Source: Hypericum androsaemum (taxonomy: Eukaryota > Streptophyta > Magnoliopsida > Malpighiales > Hypericaceae). From it: 64,000 bases of DNA. The first letter of the stretch is position 1. Each line of letters opens with the position of its first letter. The notes below the pieces were generated by a model that saw only the letters and a program-made list of their open reading frames with translations, had not been told where the DNA came from and searched no databases. The translations under genes and the position numbers were made by a program. This document shows positions 14,164-25,232 of the stretch, one piece after another. Location: contig OZ023199.1 of NCBI GenBank assembly GCA_963995505.1, positions 6,195,906-6,259,905 on the forward strand, written 5' to 3'.

Positions 14164-14424
14164 CGATCGGTTAGTGCTACACTCGGGGGGCAGGTACTCC
14201 CCCCTACTTACGAGGAGTGAAGCCATAGGCGAGGTGACAAGGCAATTGGAGGTCTACACCTTGTCACCCTACAAGTGGGCCAGGTACATCCTCAAGATGA
14301 CGGCCTATCGAGTTGCTAATCTTCATTCTGCTCCACGTTAGCTGAAGGATTCCAAGTTAGAGATGAAGGATCACGTGAATGCTTCTTTCGTGATCATACA
14401 GAAGCATTGACGTGCGGGGGACAT

Positions 14425-16449
14425 TGTTGAAGTACAAAAAAAATCTTGGCATTGTCAACATATTTCGAGGTACCTACTGTGGTCTCAAAGTGAGCGGGTG
14501 GCTGGTGACCGATGTGGTCTCAAAGTGACCGGTGGGCGGTGTTGTCTCAAAGTGATCACTTTTGGCTTTGAGTTGGAAAGAGATTGTCGATGGTCTCTCC
14601 TGCATCAAATCTGATGATGGTTTTATTTGGTCAAAAGCGGGGATGATAGACCACTTTGTTGTATCGTCCTTGGTTCACCTCGGCTTATTCTTGGATGACA
14701 ACGTCCTTCCGTAGTAAATTGACCGTTACTTTAGACACATAGGTTGTAATAAGGAGATTCTTACGGATATGGAATGGCGAGACATCTATGTACAATTTTG
14801 TTTTTAGGAGCCTTGCCTAATTCAGATCAGAAGTATGTCTAAACAAAGCGCTAAGTCCCGGTGTTAGCTTGTTCGATGAGTTTTGATAGACTTTGGTTGA
14901 TCGGCTGTAGGTTTTGACTCGGGTATCAGATTGAGCTGATTCCTTTAGCTATGAAAAGATAAGACTAAGGGCTACAATGTTCTAGTTTACAACTTCTTCA
15001 GATTCAAAGAAGAGGGAGGTCACAAATCCATTTGAAGATGAGCTTACTCACCTACTCTGGCTTCATGCTCAGCTCGCTCGCTCACTCTCACTCTCAGCCC
15101 ACTTGTTTGCTTGGTCTCGATCGCTCGCTCACTCGACCTTGCTCGCTTGCTTGTGCTTGCCCTGTGAATGCTCGTGTGCCCGCTTGCGCTTGCTTGTCGC
15201 TCGCTTACCCATGGTTGATCACTCGCTCGCTTGCATCTGCTTGCTCGCTTGCACTTGCTTGGAACTCATTTGTGCTCGCTCGCTTGCACTTGCTTACTGC
15301 TCGTTTGTGCTCGCTCGCTTGCACTTGCTTGGAACTCATTTGTGCTCGCTCGCTTGCACTTGCTTACTGCTCGTTTGTGCTCGCTCGCTTGCACTTGCTT
15401 GCCGCTCGCTCGCTTGCACTTACTTATCGCTCGCTCACTTGCACTTATTTGCCGCTCGCTCGCTCGCCCTCATGCACTTGCTTGCTCGCTTGTTTCTGCT
15501 CGTTTGCTCATGAACACTCGCTCCTCGTTTGTTCGCTTGCATTCGCTTGCACTTATTTACCGCTCGCTCGCCTGTATGCACTTAGTTGCTCGCTCATTTA
15601 TGCTTGCTCGCTCATGAATACTCGCTCGTCCGCGTGCACTTGCTTGCTCGCTCGGTTTGTGCTTGCTCGCTCGCCCGCCCGCCCGCTTGCGCTTGCTCGC
15701 TCCTGACTCATTCGTTCGATTTCATTTCACTCGCTTATTCCTAGTAGAGCTCATTCTTGTTAGGCTTTAGGGAGTTCGCATATGGAGTGCTTGCTTGGGC
15801 TTGGAGGAGCTCGCCCGTGAAGTGCTCGTTTGGGCTTGGACATGCCCAAGTTCGGAGTTTGCTTGGGCTTAATAAGTCCATCTCGGGCCCAGTTGGAGAG
15901 CAGCGTTATTTTGGGAGAATGTTCGAGAAGGAACGAGATGATCAAGGATTTCCTGTATTGAGACAGAATCTCAAAAATTTGGTCGGCATCTGGAATATTC
16001 TATCTAGGCCGAGATTGCTTGGGACGCACAACCTATTATGCTTGTTTAGGAAGCAGATCATTTCATTTTCGGAAGTCGGTTTAATTTTTCGGTGTCGGAT
16101 CAAATCAAATGTTTTCACATTTGACAACAATCATAAGTTGGCAGATTTGACATGATTCGCTCTTTATTCAATTTGATTTTTCGGGACCAGATCTTGGAGG
16201 TGGTTAGGATTTATTCATGACCCGGGGCTAGGTCGGCATTCTCTATATAAGGACGGCTTGGGCAAAGTAAGATGACATCATTAACACATCAAACAACAAC
16301 AACTATCTTTCTCTCTATCTTTCTCTTGGCTTAGACCTAGCTTAGACGTAGCCTGTAGATTTTTCCCCCTCCGCTAGGCCGACCTTGGGATGACCACTCC
16401 GAACCGTCTCCGATTTTCTTAGTATTTTTGTACCCTTTTACCCGCAACA
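14425..16449 (+). repeat. 3' LTR of element 1
   Basis: Starts right after the polypurine tract and ends gcaaca. Compared with the 5' LTR it has an insert with gatgacatcattaacacatcaaac after the TATA region (about 16270-16390), and a differently sized minisatellite. Confidence 0.85.
15049..15712 (+). repeat. LTR-embedded minisatellite, 3' copy, with 70-bp higher-order repeat
   Basis: The same gctcgctcgcttgcacttgctt units as in the 5' LTR. A 70-bp block holding ggaactcatttgtgctcgct occurs twice (ggaactcatt at 15261 and 15331) and is absent from the 5' LTR array, so the arrays evolved separately after insertion. Confidence 0.8.
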
Positions 16450-16454
16450 ACATT

Positions 16455-16702
16455 CAATTGACTCATTCATCCTAAGAGCTTAGATTTCTTTTGGACAATA
16501 TTTTCGATTTAATATAATATCTAAATCTTTTTGTTGATCATAGAAAAAATAAGCGCGCAAGATTCAAGGATACGAGTTTAGTGTTTCCTTGGAATTGATT
16601 CAATATTCTTGTTTGATTGGAATAACGAAAAGAAAAAGGAACGAACAGAATGGCAATTTTTGTTTGTTTATGTACATAGAGGTACCAACGAGCATTTGCA
16701 CA
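16455..16702. other. Short intergenic segment
   Basis: AT-rich sequence between element 1 and Cassandra #2; no feature supported. Confidence 0.5.
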
Positions 16703-16707
16703 GCTAA

Positions 16708-17286
16708 TGTGATCTCCGTGATTTGATTGGTACTATCTATATCAATAGGGTGTACTTTTTTTTCTGGCACACATCTTGAGAAAACTCCAAAGTTAAATGT
16801 GCTTAACTTCGAGTAGTCTTGGGATGGGTGACCTCTTGGAAAGTTTTCTGGAATGTGTGAGTGAGGACAAAACACGATGGAAAATATTCATGTTGGTGTG
16901 TGGAGATAGTCGGTCAGATCACGGGGCGTTATATTTGGTATCAGAGCAAAAAAATAGTTCTCGAATTGTTCTGTGTTCTGTCTGGCGCGACGAGGACGTC
17001 ATGGATTTAAGGACGGGTGAATGTGATACCCCGTTAATGATCTGTTTTGAAAAACCTTAAGTATTTTGATTGGTACTATACTACTATCTATACCAACGAG
17101 GTATACCTTCTTTTCTGGCACATATCTTGAGAGAACACCAAGGTTAAACATGCTTGACCTGGAGTAGTCTTGGGATGGGTGACCTCCAGGAAAATTTTTC
17201 AGGATGGGTGTGAGTGAAGACAAAACAAGCTGGAAAAGATCCGTGTTGGTCTCTGGAGACAGTCGGTCGGATCACAGGGCGGTACA
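16708..17286 (+). mobile_element. Cassandra TRIM #2
   Basis: 5' LTR 16708-16933, 3' LTR 17022-17286, with a perfect target duplication gctaa (16703-16707, 17287-17291). Each LTR holds a 5S rRNA-derived block, for example gtagtcttgggatgggtgacctc (about 16814-16836 and 17163-17186), followed by the gtcggtcrgatcac end common to the family. The primer site tggtatcagagc follows the 5' LTR (about 16936-16947), and aaggacgggtgaa precedes the 3' LTR. The internal domain is only 88 bp. The 5' LTR has lost about 30 bp near its start relative to the 3' LTR. Nothing is encoded. Confidence 0.9.
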
Positions 17287-17291
17287 GCTAA

Positions 17292-18197
17292 ATGTTCTTG
17301 TGCAATAACTCTCTTCAAATAGATTATTGCAATTCTTCGGTGCAACTCCTGAGTGTTTATAAATACTTGGATGAACTCAAGAGCCAGAAAGAGAACTAGA
17401 AACTCTCTTTCGATTGTAGTCGTTGGTGAGTGGAGGTTTCTGGGTTGCCGAAGCTACTACCACTTCTCCTTCCAAGACTACGTGAGTTGACATTTTCATT
17501 GGAGACTTCTTGATCCATATAAACCTGTTAAAAAGACAAAAAGAACTTTAATCTCCTCTATTGCATCAGCTCATTTTAGACTAACATAATAAATGATAAA
17601 CAATTGTACATCCGACAATAGAGTGATTCTTCATAGGCAAAATTTCTTCCTCCTTGACTGCCAAGATTAGTTCAAATTCAAAGTGCCATGGGGATAATCA
17701 TTTTCTAAATGTCAACTTGTCACATCGTGTTTAACTTAACCAAGTTTTTTAAGTTAATGGATGTTATCTAGACTTTTGGTTGTCACATCGTGCATAATTC
17801 TGGTTTCTCCTGTGCTGAATTTTATAATCCGATCAATCTGAGAAACTCTAAAATATATTATGCATTGTGTTGATTTCATCTGTGAATAAACTAAGTCAAA
17901 GAGCTGTACCACTTGCCTAACACTTAGATTTTATTAGACGTGATCTACTAAGTCCATGACTTATTTTCTTAGTGTACCTGATTATCTTTTTTATGTTTGA
18001 CCTATACTTGCACTCAGAGACATCTAAGTCAATTATCTAGTGCACTAGTATACTCAACTTTTTTAACTGATCTACTCAAATTCTAATTTACACTTAATCA
18101 AAACTTCATGGACTGACTTTTTACGGTGAAAGTAAGTTCATATTTGCATAAGCCATGATATCTGACCAGAATGAAATTCTTCTATTTCTCATACTTC
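17292..18197. other. Intergenic, no gene assigned
   Basis: A TATA-like tttataaata at about 17357 is followed by a GC-richer patch to about 17490; on the minus strand this patch holds a 40-codon frame beginning MDQEVSNENVNSRS. No family is recognised and the coding case is weak. The rest is AT-rich without features. Confidence 0.4.
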
Positions 18198-18202
18198 CAG
18201 TC

Positions 18203-18792
18203 TGTTGGAGCGAAAAATTAATTCGCAGATTTGATAAATTTATTTTGGTAAAAATGCCATAATTTTTGGCTCAAGTATTGGATTGATGCGATTTTAAAAG
18301 TCACAGAAAGAGAAGACAAAGATCTACAACTTTGTAGTTTATAAATTTTTCAAATTCGGCACAAAAAGGGGCGAAAATTGGTTAAAAGTTTTGGGCAGTT
18401 TAAGTTTTTCCTTATTAGGCCGGAGCTATGTTAGGTTTTTCTATATTGAACACGGCCTAGGATTTTTGTATGGGGCTGGGGCTAGCTTATTCTATATAAG
18501 GAGAGCTAGGCAAAGTTATTAAGGGGACCCACAAAATAACACATCAAACCTTTAGCTTTATAGCTTTTATCGTAGCTTTTATCTTATGTAGCTTCGTAGT
18601 TTTTATCTTTCATATTTTTCATATTTTTCTCCTATCCCTATCAATAAACATCTTTCCTCTCCACTCTCTTTCTTCCCCTCTCTCACCCCCTATTTCATCT
18701 TTTCTCCTTTTCGTTTGAATCACTCTTGGGATAACCACTCTGGATCCGTTCTTAAGATCGTTTATGATATTTTACCATAATTTATCGCAACA
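18203..18792 (+). repeat. 5' LTR of element 2
   Basis: Matches 20919-21493 closely, including tttaagtttttccttattaggccggagctatgtta and the TATA region followed by aaggggacccacaaaa. Confidence 0.88.
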
Positions 18793-19447
18793 TATTTTTG
18801 GCATGTTATGTGGGACTAAGGAGGGCATCTGAGAAGAGCGATTATTGTGTCCAAACACACGAGCTACCATATACAGCTTTGAGTCCTTCCTCAAAAGGGA
18901 TAAAACCGGTCAAAGGTTGTGCCAAAAGAAGACGTCCAGCGAGGTCAGCCCCCCCCTTTGGAGGGTGTTCCGGCCCTTTTTGGAGCTGAATCTGAAGTAT
19001 TTTTCTTCACCAAAAGTGAAGTCGTTGTTTCCTCTTTTTGTGGATACTAAGAACTCGAAAATCGAAGTTTGTACCAGGAAGATACGATCAAAATACTAAA
19101 GACTGATCGATCTGTATGATTGAGAAGTCCAGTCAGTTTTGGAGGACATTTTGGTATTTTTTCGGCCGAATTAGGAGATGGCTACTCTAAAAAAAATTGA
19201 AGATCTATCTCTCAACTTTCCAAGGACATCAAGATCGATTTAATCAGAGTTCAGACGAAAAAGATACGACCAAAATACCAAATACTGGTCATTCTGTAAG
19301 TTGGTTGCAAATTTTTAATTTATCTTGTCGAATCATGATCAGTTATGAGGGATTTTTGGGGAGAAATTGTAATTATGAGATATGGCATGTTGAACTCCAA
19401 GCATACTGCATGCAAGTTAGAAAAATTGCGGAGGAATATATAAATAT

Positions 19448-20750
19448 ATGGAGGAATTTTTTGCTGAAATCCGAGCAATGAGACACAAGACCTTCGAGAA
19501 TAAGGATTCAAGGACTACATCAGCAACTAAGGAAGCATCAAGTGGCATACGCGAAGTTGAAGACCGAATAGATTCTGAATCTCACGATTCTGAGAGAAGT
19601 ATTGAGACGGCCGTACATGAATCGGCTGAATCTACACAATTTTATGTTCCCGTTGTCCAAGAGGTCGAACAAACAACTAGTACATAGTTGGCCAACACCA
19701 TGGCCATCAAGCTTGCAATGCCCGAATTCGAGGAAAAGGAGGAGCTATGCTTGATACAAGTTCCATCGGCGATTGAGACAAACCTAAAAGCTGTATCAAA
19801 TACGAAAGGCATTCTAGGGCCTCCGCTGGCTAAGAGAATCCTTAGGCCTTCACTAGCAAAGGGAATTTTAGGGCCTCTGCTGAGTTATCTGTTGCGGAGA
19901 TCCGAGTCACCCTTTGTTCTACGCGCAATGAGCCACCTTCGCTTGCCCAATTCTATCCCAACTCAACGGAAAGACACAGGAGGGCAAGTCTATAGTCAGA
20001 GTATCAGTCAGAATTTAATTTCACCCGGGGGCATGAGGAATGCTGCAATATTGCAGTCAAACCTCCTACATCGGCCAAAATTATCCCCGCCGGGGGGCAA
20101 AACATGCATATAGTGAAGAAGATTGATGATGATGAAGTCAAGTGTTTGACTCCTCCTCAACAACCAAGCAAGAGCGCGGTAAAGTAACAATATAACGTGC
20201 CAGTTCAACCTTGACCGTTAAAAGTATCAAATTACAAGGAGTGTCCTCAAGTCACACGGTCGAAATCAACCGGCAACAGCAAGAGGCCGCCTGAGTATGT
20301 GTGGGTTAAGAGGGATGTGGTCACTCGATTGGCGACAGAGCAAGGAGTTCTCTAGAGAAAGAAGTCCTTCAAGGTTTGGGTGCCCAAGAAAGAACTTTCG
20401 CGGTCCAAGAAAGAACCATGTGAGACACAACCCACATGGAGTGATCGGCCTACAAAGTCTCAAAGTTGTCATACAAAGCATGTGCCTAAGAAGATGCCAA
20501 GAAATCCAAACCCACACTCGGGGTACAAGTGTTCGGATTCTCATCGACCGACTCTCACGAAGACTCAACGAAGAATGTTGGAGCGAAAAATCCAGAAACA
20601 AAGGCAAATGCTTAGGGATCTTCAATAACAGTTATATGATCATTCCAATGAAGCACAAAGGACTCCTACTCAGCTGCAAAAGTATGTTATTGAAGCACGG
20701 AAGGCTCCTACTCTGCTGCAAAAGTCTATTATTGAATAGGTGATCATCTG
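19448..20750 (+). pseudogene. Gag-like remnant of element 2
   Basis: Several short frames replace a gag gene: an acidic/Ser-rich piece at 19448-19687, another at 19688-20113, and a basic region at 20297-20743. In the frame at 20380-20628 the segment LTKTQRRMLERKIQK is nearly the same as LTKTQRRHLERKVQK in element 1, placing both elements in one lineage. A 45-bp direct repeat (gaagcac-aaggctcctactc-gctgcaaaagt) follows at about 20650-20735. Confidence 0.6.
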
Positions 20751-20918
20751 CATGCCGACGATGGCTAGGTCTCGACCAATTTGATGGTATATTTTCTACA
20801 TATTTACGATCTTATCTTAGCCAGTTATGTATAGAGTGAAGTTAATTTTCTGCGTGTTTAAGGGCAGATACATGTCAACGCTTTTCCTAGCGTCAAAACA
20901 TTGACGTGTGGGGGGCAT

Positions 20919-21493
20919 TGTTGGAGCAGAAAAATAATTCGCAGATTTGTTGAACCTGTTTTAGTAAAAAAGCCGTACATTTTGGCTTATCAGATTGTTG
21001 CAATTTTAAAATCTATAGAAAGAGAAGACAGAGATCTACAACTTTATAATTTATGATTTTTCCAAATTAGGCACAGAAAGGGGCAAAAATTGGGTTACAA
21101 GTTTTGGGCAGTTTAAGTTTTTCCTTATTAGGCCGGAGCTATGTTAAAATTTTTTATTGAACACGGCCTAGGGTTTTTTATGGGGCTGAGGTTAGCTTAT
21201 TCTATATAAAGAGAGCTAGGCAAAGTTATGAAGGGGACCCACAAAACAACACATCAAACCTTTAGTTTCATAGCTTTTATCGTAGTTTTTATCTTATGTA
21301 GTTTCGTAGCTTTTATCTTTCATATTTTTCTCTTATCCCTATCAATAAACATCTTTCCTTCCCACTCTCTTTCTTCTCCTCTCTCACCCCAAATTTTATC
21401 TTTTTTTCCTTTCGTTTGAATTGCTCTTGGAACGACCACTCCGAACCCGTTCTTAAGATCGTTTTCGACGTTATACCACAATTTATCGCAACA
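20919..21493 (+). repeat. 3' LTR of element 2
   Basis: Begins directly after the polypurine tract and ends at the cagtc target duplication. Confidence 0.88.
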
Positions 21494-21498
21494 CAGTC

Positions 21499-23363
21499 AT
21501 ACCTGCGTAGTTCTGTCTTTTCTACCTCCTATTATGGTGTTGTCATTCGCAAGTTCATGATTTTGCAACGTTGCTGATGTATGAAGTATTACCATATGTG
21601 AAGGAGAAGAACCTCCATGCAAATTCTTCCTCTCCTCTTCCATTCAGCTACTACAAATTCCTGTGTGTAACTATAGTAGATTATTTGTTATATTTGGAAA
21701 ATTTTCTTACTTAATTATTTATAAAAAAAAGTAAAATAACAGCGTTATGTTAAAAAGAAGCGCATTTTTTCTTAACGATGGACATAAGATCTAATCAGTT
21801 CAATTTCTTAACACTCTAAAAAATATAGAGTGAATCTCTCGATACATTATATCTAATCTTGAGGCCTATGAGTATTTTTCCCAATAGATAAACAAAAAAA
21901 ACTCGTTGCCGGTTAAAATTTGACTAAAGAGTTTCGACCCAGGAGCATTGTCGCATACTCTGTACAGAGCCGTCCGAAAAAGACTAGTCTAATGAATCAA
22001 ACAAACGGTATCCAAATGTCTTACCAAAGAATCAAGAAATATATTTTAGTTCATACGTGGAACGGATAGATATTTTACTTCAATGGAAAAATATCACCCT
22101 GAACCATTTTTTTTTTTAATTTGTAGTATTCAAAATCGAGTCGTTGTCTATAGTCTCTTTTATATTTATAAGTTTGAACGCAAGATTTTTTTAAGTAAAT
22201 TTAAGTCTCTTACCACCTGAACTAGCTACTAATCAAGTTTGCTTAATTTTTCAATGATACGAATTTAGGTCTATTGAAAAATAATTTGGAAGATGAATTT
22301 CCCTCCAAAATTAAAGAATTTTATGCGTTTATTATCAACAAAGAGTCTCTCAACAGCTTTCATAATGAAAAGGAGATATCTTGGACAAAATGATTTGTAC
22401 AATTTATGTCCCCATGTAGTTTTAAAATCCTTTCCTGACATGATATCATCTTGTCCACGCAGAAATTAAAAACTTGTTCTAACATGCAGGGAACCATGAC
22501 ACGATATTTCTCACTGACTTTCTTTGTTGGCAGTGTGGAAAATCAAAAATGGTGCAATATTTGAAGCATCCACACCAAATCTTACATGATAACTCAAGGC
22601 AATCAATAGTTGGGAGGAATGGACTCTCTCGCAGCAGTAGAATTCCAAACAAATCACAATAAGAACGGAGTGCAAAAGATGGCAACCTCCTAGGTGATAG
22701 TCAATTGTGATTCGGCCTGGCGTGAAAAGCGCGGGGCTAGCACCAGTGGCTAGAACTACTAAGGCCACATCAATGGATGTTCTTATTTTTACAGCCCGTA
22801 AGAATGCAGTTAAATACGTCAATGGAAAGTCCAATACGCAAGAGATAACCAGGATATGTTGACAAAGCTCAGCCTTAGCCTCCTCAAAATTTGGAAACTT
22901 AAATATACACCCAGAAAGATGAATGAGATCAATTAGATTACGACGATTTTAGATAAGAATACGCGCATCCAATTGCATAAACATCACGCTTCGGAAATTA
23001 GGTTCTTTTTGTTTAATGATTTTTCAACAAGAATTAATATATGTAATGGTTTATTTTCATAAAAAATCCTACAGTTTTCCTGAAGTCTTTGTTTGGGAAT
23101 AGATAATATTGATGAAAAATACAAGTGACGAGGAAAGAAAATTTGTTAAAAAAACAAATTACATTGAGTGAAAACAAGAAAAAAAACGTGTGATAAGGTA
23201 CAGAGCTTGTAAACTCAATATGTGCAAAGATGGTATCATGAAAATTCCTATAAAATATCAAAATGGGTTGATGTCAATATGAATTTTCATTTTTCGATCA
23301 CGTTTGATTGGCACATAAAGCATAATCAAATTCGTACAATTTATGCTCCAATAAATTTTTTTT
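21499..23363. other. AT-rich intergenic DNA
   Basis: Apart from the RNase H-like remnant listed separately, no gene is supported. Open frames on the minus strand (22479-22834) are shadows of that remnant. Confidence 0.5.
22690..22860 (+). pseudogene. RNase H-like (RVT_3 type) remnant
   Basis: On + the sequence reads VIVNCDSAW, then after a one-base shift AGLAPVARTTKA. This resembles the start of plant RNase H-like domains of LINE origin (IN-CD-AW ... AG-G-V-RD). The catalytic Asp of NCD is present, but the rest is frameshifted and short. It may be the tail of a decayed LINE or a fragment of a host gene with this domain. Confidence 0.4.
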
Positions 23364-23919
23364 GGCAAAAGGATCAAATAATATCCTCTACTTAACAAAA
23401 AAAAAGTATAATTATCATATTATACTTAAAATTGGGTCACTTAGCACCCTATATTTCTCAAAATGGGACAATAAATACCTTTAATTAAAAAAATTTAGTT
23501 TTTGGTGATACATCAACAATCCAAGTAAGCAGAAACTATCCACATCATCTCATTGACTTATGAAATTAAAAAAAAACCTAGTCCTTCGTCGTCGTCCTAC
23601 TCGAGACATTTTAAGATGAGACAAAAATGTCATTACAATAGGGTTTTTTTTATAGATAATTACTATCAGGACTCCAGGGTATAGTCAAATAGACTCTGAG
23701 GACCCTGTAGTTTTCCTACTAATTACTGAGCCCCTGTAGTTTGGTTATTATTATACATTCCGATCCCTGGCTGATGTCAGCATTTTTTTCTTCCTTTTTT
23801 TGTCATATAAATGACCAAAATGCCCCTCCCACTAAAAAAATCAAAGTACGCTACCGGTGGCGTCGTCGTCGAGATCGTCACAGGGATTAAACTCTCGTCG
23901 AACCACCACCAATTAACGC

Positions 23920-24115
23920 AAGCGGGAGGCTACGACGAGGACGCAAGCGGGAGGCTGCGACGAGGCTCCGGTGGGGCTCCATTCACGTGAGGCTGCGACG
24001 AGGGCACAAGCGGGAGGCTGCGACGAGGCTCCGGTGGGGCTCCATTCGCGTGAGGCTGCGACGAGGATGCAAGTGGAAGGCTGCGACGAGGCTTCGGTGG
24101 GGCTCCATTCGCATC
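23920..24115 (-). repeat. 63-bp GC-rich tandem repeat
   Basis: About three copies of a unit gaggctgcgacgaggctccggtggggctccattc plus a variable gcaagcgg tail. It starts inside the last codons of the WPP-domain fragment, so the amplification involves captured coding DNA. Confidence 0.75.
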
Positions 24116-24351
24116 TCCGGTGAGCGCTTGCTGATCTCCTTGGAGTACATCTAGAGGATGTTGATCCCGTCATCAACACCTGCTGGGACGGAGCCATTGG
24201 CGTTGCCGTCGGCGACACCGAATGCCTCCTCCTCGATTCGGCGGGCTGCATCGGTGGCCTCCTCGCGGGGGACGATGCCACACCATTTGGAGAGGACCAA
24301 TTCGGTGGATAGAGGCTCGATTAGGCGGGAGATGACGGCGGCGCAGAGGGC
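24112..24351 (-). pseudogene. Captured WPP-domain fragment
   Basis: On - the sequence reads ALCAAVISRLIEPLSTELV, KWCGIVPREEATDAARRIEE and EAFGVADGNANG, then INIL-stop-MYSKEISKR. Order and spacing match the plant WPP domain (found in RanGAP1, WIP/WIT partners and WPP1/2; it targets proteins to the nuclear envelope), in which a helix rich in RRIEE-AF is followed by VQ-YSKE-SKR. The N-terminal Trp-Pro-Pro part is missing because the frame enters the terminal repeat. One TAG stop interrupts it where the family has a codon like CAG. A fragment taken from a host gene, not a working gene. Confidence 0.7.
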
Positions 24352-24555
24352 TTTTTTTGTTTTTTTAAGTGGGAGGGGCATTTTGGTCATTTCTATGACA
24401 AAAAAAGGAAGAAAAAAATGCTGACATCAGTCGAGGATCGAAATGTATAATAATAACCAAACTATAGGGGCTCAGTAATTAGTACGAAAACTACAGGGTC
24501 CTCAGAGTCTATTTGACTATACCCTGGGGTCCTGATAGTAATTATCTCATCTTTT

Positions 24556-25120
24556 TTTGAGGTCAATGAGATGAGAAGGACGACGCGAACCTCCACCTTT
24601 GGCTGGACAACTCCTCCCCAATCCTCGAGGGCATGATTGTAATTTTTCAATATGCGAATGGTCGTCAAGCGCTGGGAGAAGTTTCGGGGGATGGACGGAG
24701 CGTTTAGCGTGAGGGCGAAGCGCGGAGCCGAACTATTAGGTGGTTGAACTCCCACAACCAAGGGAATGTAACCACCTCAATCTCCCACATGTTTAATATC
24801 TATATCTCCACTGTTCCAAAACAACGGGACGCTGAAGACCATCGTACAGAGGGCGAGAACGGTAACCGCGGTCCAGGCGTCAAACGACGTCGGGGAGGTG
24901 ATTGACCTCCTGATGATCAGACGGAAGTACCCTCTCAAAGTAATGACCAAAACAGTATCGTCAGGGGACGTTGAAGAGAAGACCTATGTGATACAGACCA
25001 AAATCTCGCACACAGGGGAGGAGAGGGCTTTGTCGTCGTCGGGGTCGAGGAGAGGAGGGGTTATAAGCAACCGGTAGGAGAGCGAGGGGTGGATGAATGT
25101 CAAGGAGCACGACATTTTAG
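24556..25120 (+). pseudogene. Possible second captured gene fragment, unidentified
   Basis: A GC-richer stretch inside the outer element. At about 24825-25010 the + frame reads NGTLKTIVQRARTVTAVQ, SNDVGEVIDLLMIRRKYPL and KTVSSGDVEEKTYVIQT with protein-like composition and no stop. I do not recognise the family. Its place in a Mutator-like element next to the WPP fragment suggests capture. Confidence 0.35.
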
Positions 25121-25232
25121 TATGAAGTCAATAAGATGAGGAGGACGACGATACTTTTGGAGGGACGACTAGGTTTTATTTTTTCCTCGTAAGTCAATAA
25201 AATGAGGTGGATAGTCTTTGTTTACGTGGATC

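Larger units (their letters stand above)
9622..16449 (+). mobile_element. Non-autonomous LTR retrotransposon (LARD-like, Ty3 Tat-related), element 1
   Basis: LTRs of about 2.0 kb (9622-11611 and 14425-16449) start tgttga and end aca. They flank a 2.8 kb internal region with decayed gag/protease remnants and no reverse transcriptase or integrase. The flanking 5 bp are gcatt (9617-9621) and acatt (16450-16454), a target duplication with one change. Downstream of the 5' LTR is tatttttggcacgctcagtg, a primer-site region of the kind seen in Tat-lineage Ty3 elements. A G-rich polypurine tract (gtgcgggggac) precedes the 3' LTR. LTR divergence and internal stops show it is old. It would need proteins in trans. 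Confidence 0.88.
18203..21493 (+). mobile_element. Non-autonomous LTR retrotransposon, element 2 (related to element 1)
   Basis: LTRs 18203-18792 (590 bp) and 20919-21493 (575 bp), starting tgttgga and ending gcaaca, with a perfect target duplication cagtc (18198-18202 and 21494-21498). The primer-site region tatttttggcatgttatgtg and the following aaggagggcatctgagaag match element 1. The polypurine tract is gtgtggggggcat. The 2.1 kb internal part has only short frames and no polymerase. LTR TATA boxes (ctatataag at 18492-18500; ctatataaa near 21202) are present. Confidence 0.9.
23654..24547. mobile_element. Inner inverted-repeat element (Pack-MULE-like) carrying a WPP-domain fragment
   Basis: Terminal inverted repeats of about 190 bp: agataattactatcagga at 23654 and its reverse complement ending at 24547, both containing caaatagactctgaggacc, tgctgacatcag and atgaccaaaatgcccctccc. 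The 500-bp centre is GC-rich and unlike its surroundings. Flanks are T-rich, so a target duplication cannot be proven. Similar terminal sequence occurs at 49.5 kb and 54.05 kb. Confidence 0.75.

Noticed and set aside
16775..17190. 5S rRNA gene candidates (gatgggtgacctcc, aagttaa words)
   Set aside because: Only part of 5S is present, with many changes, and it lies inside LTRs with retrotransposon signals; this is Cassandra, not a 5S gene.
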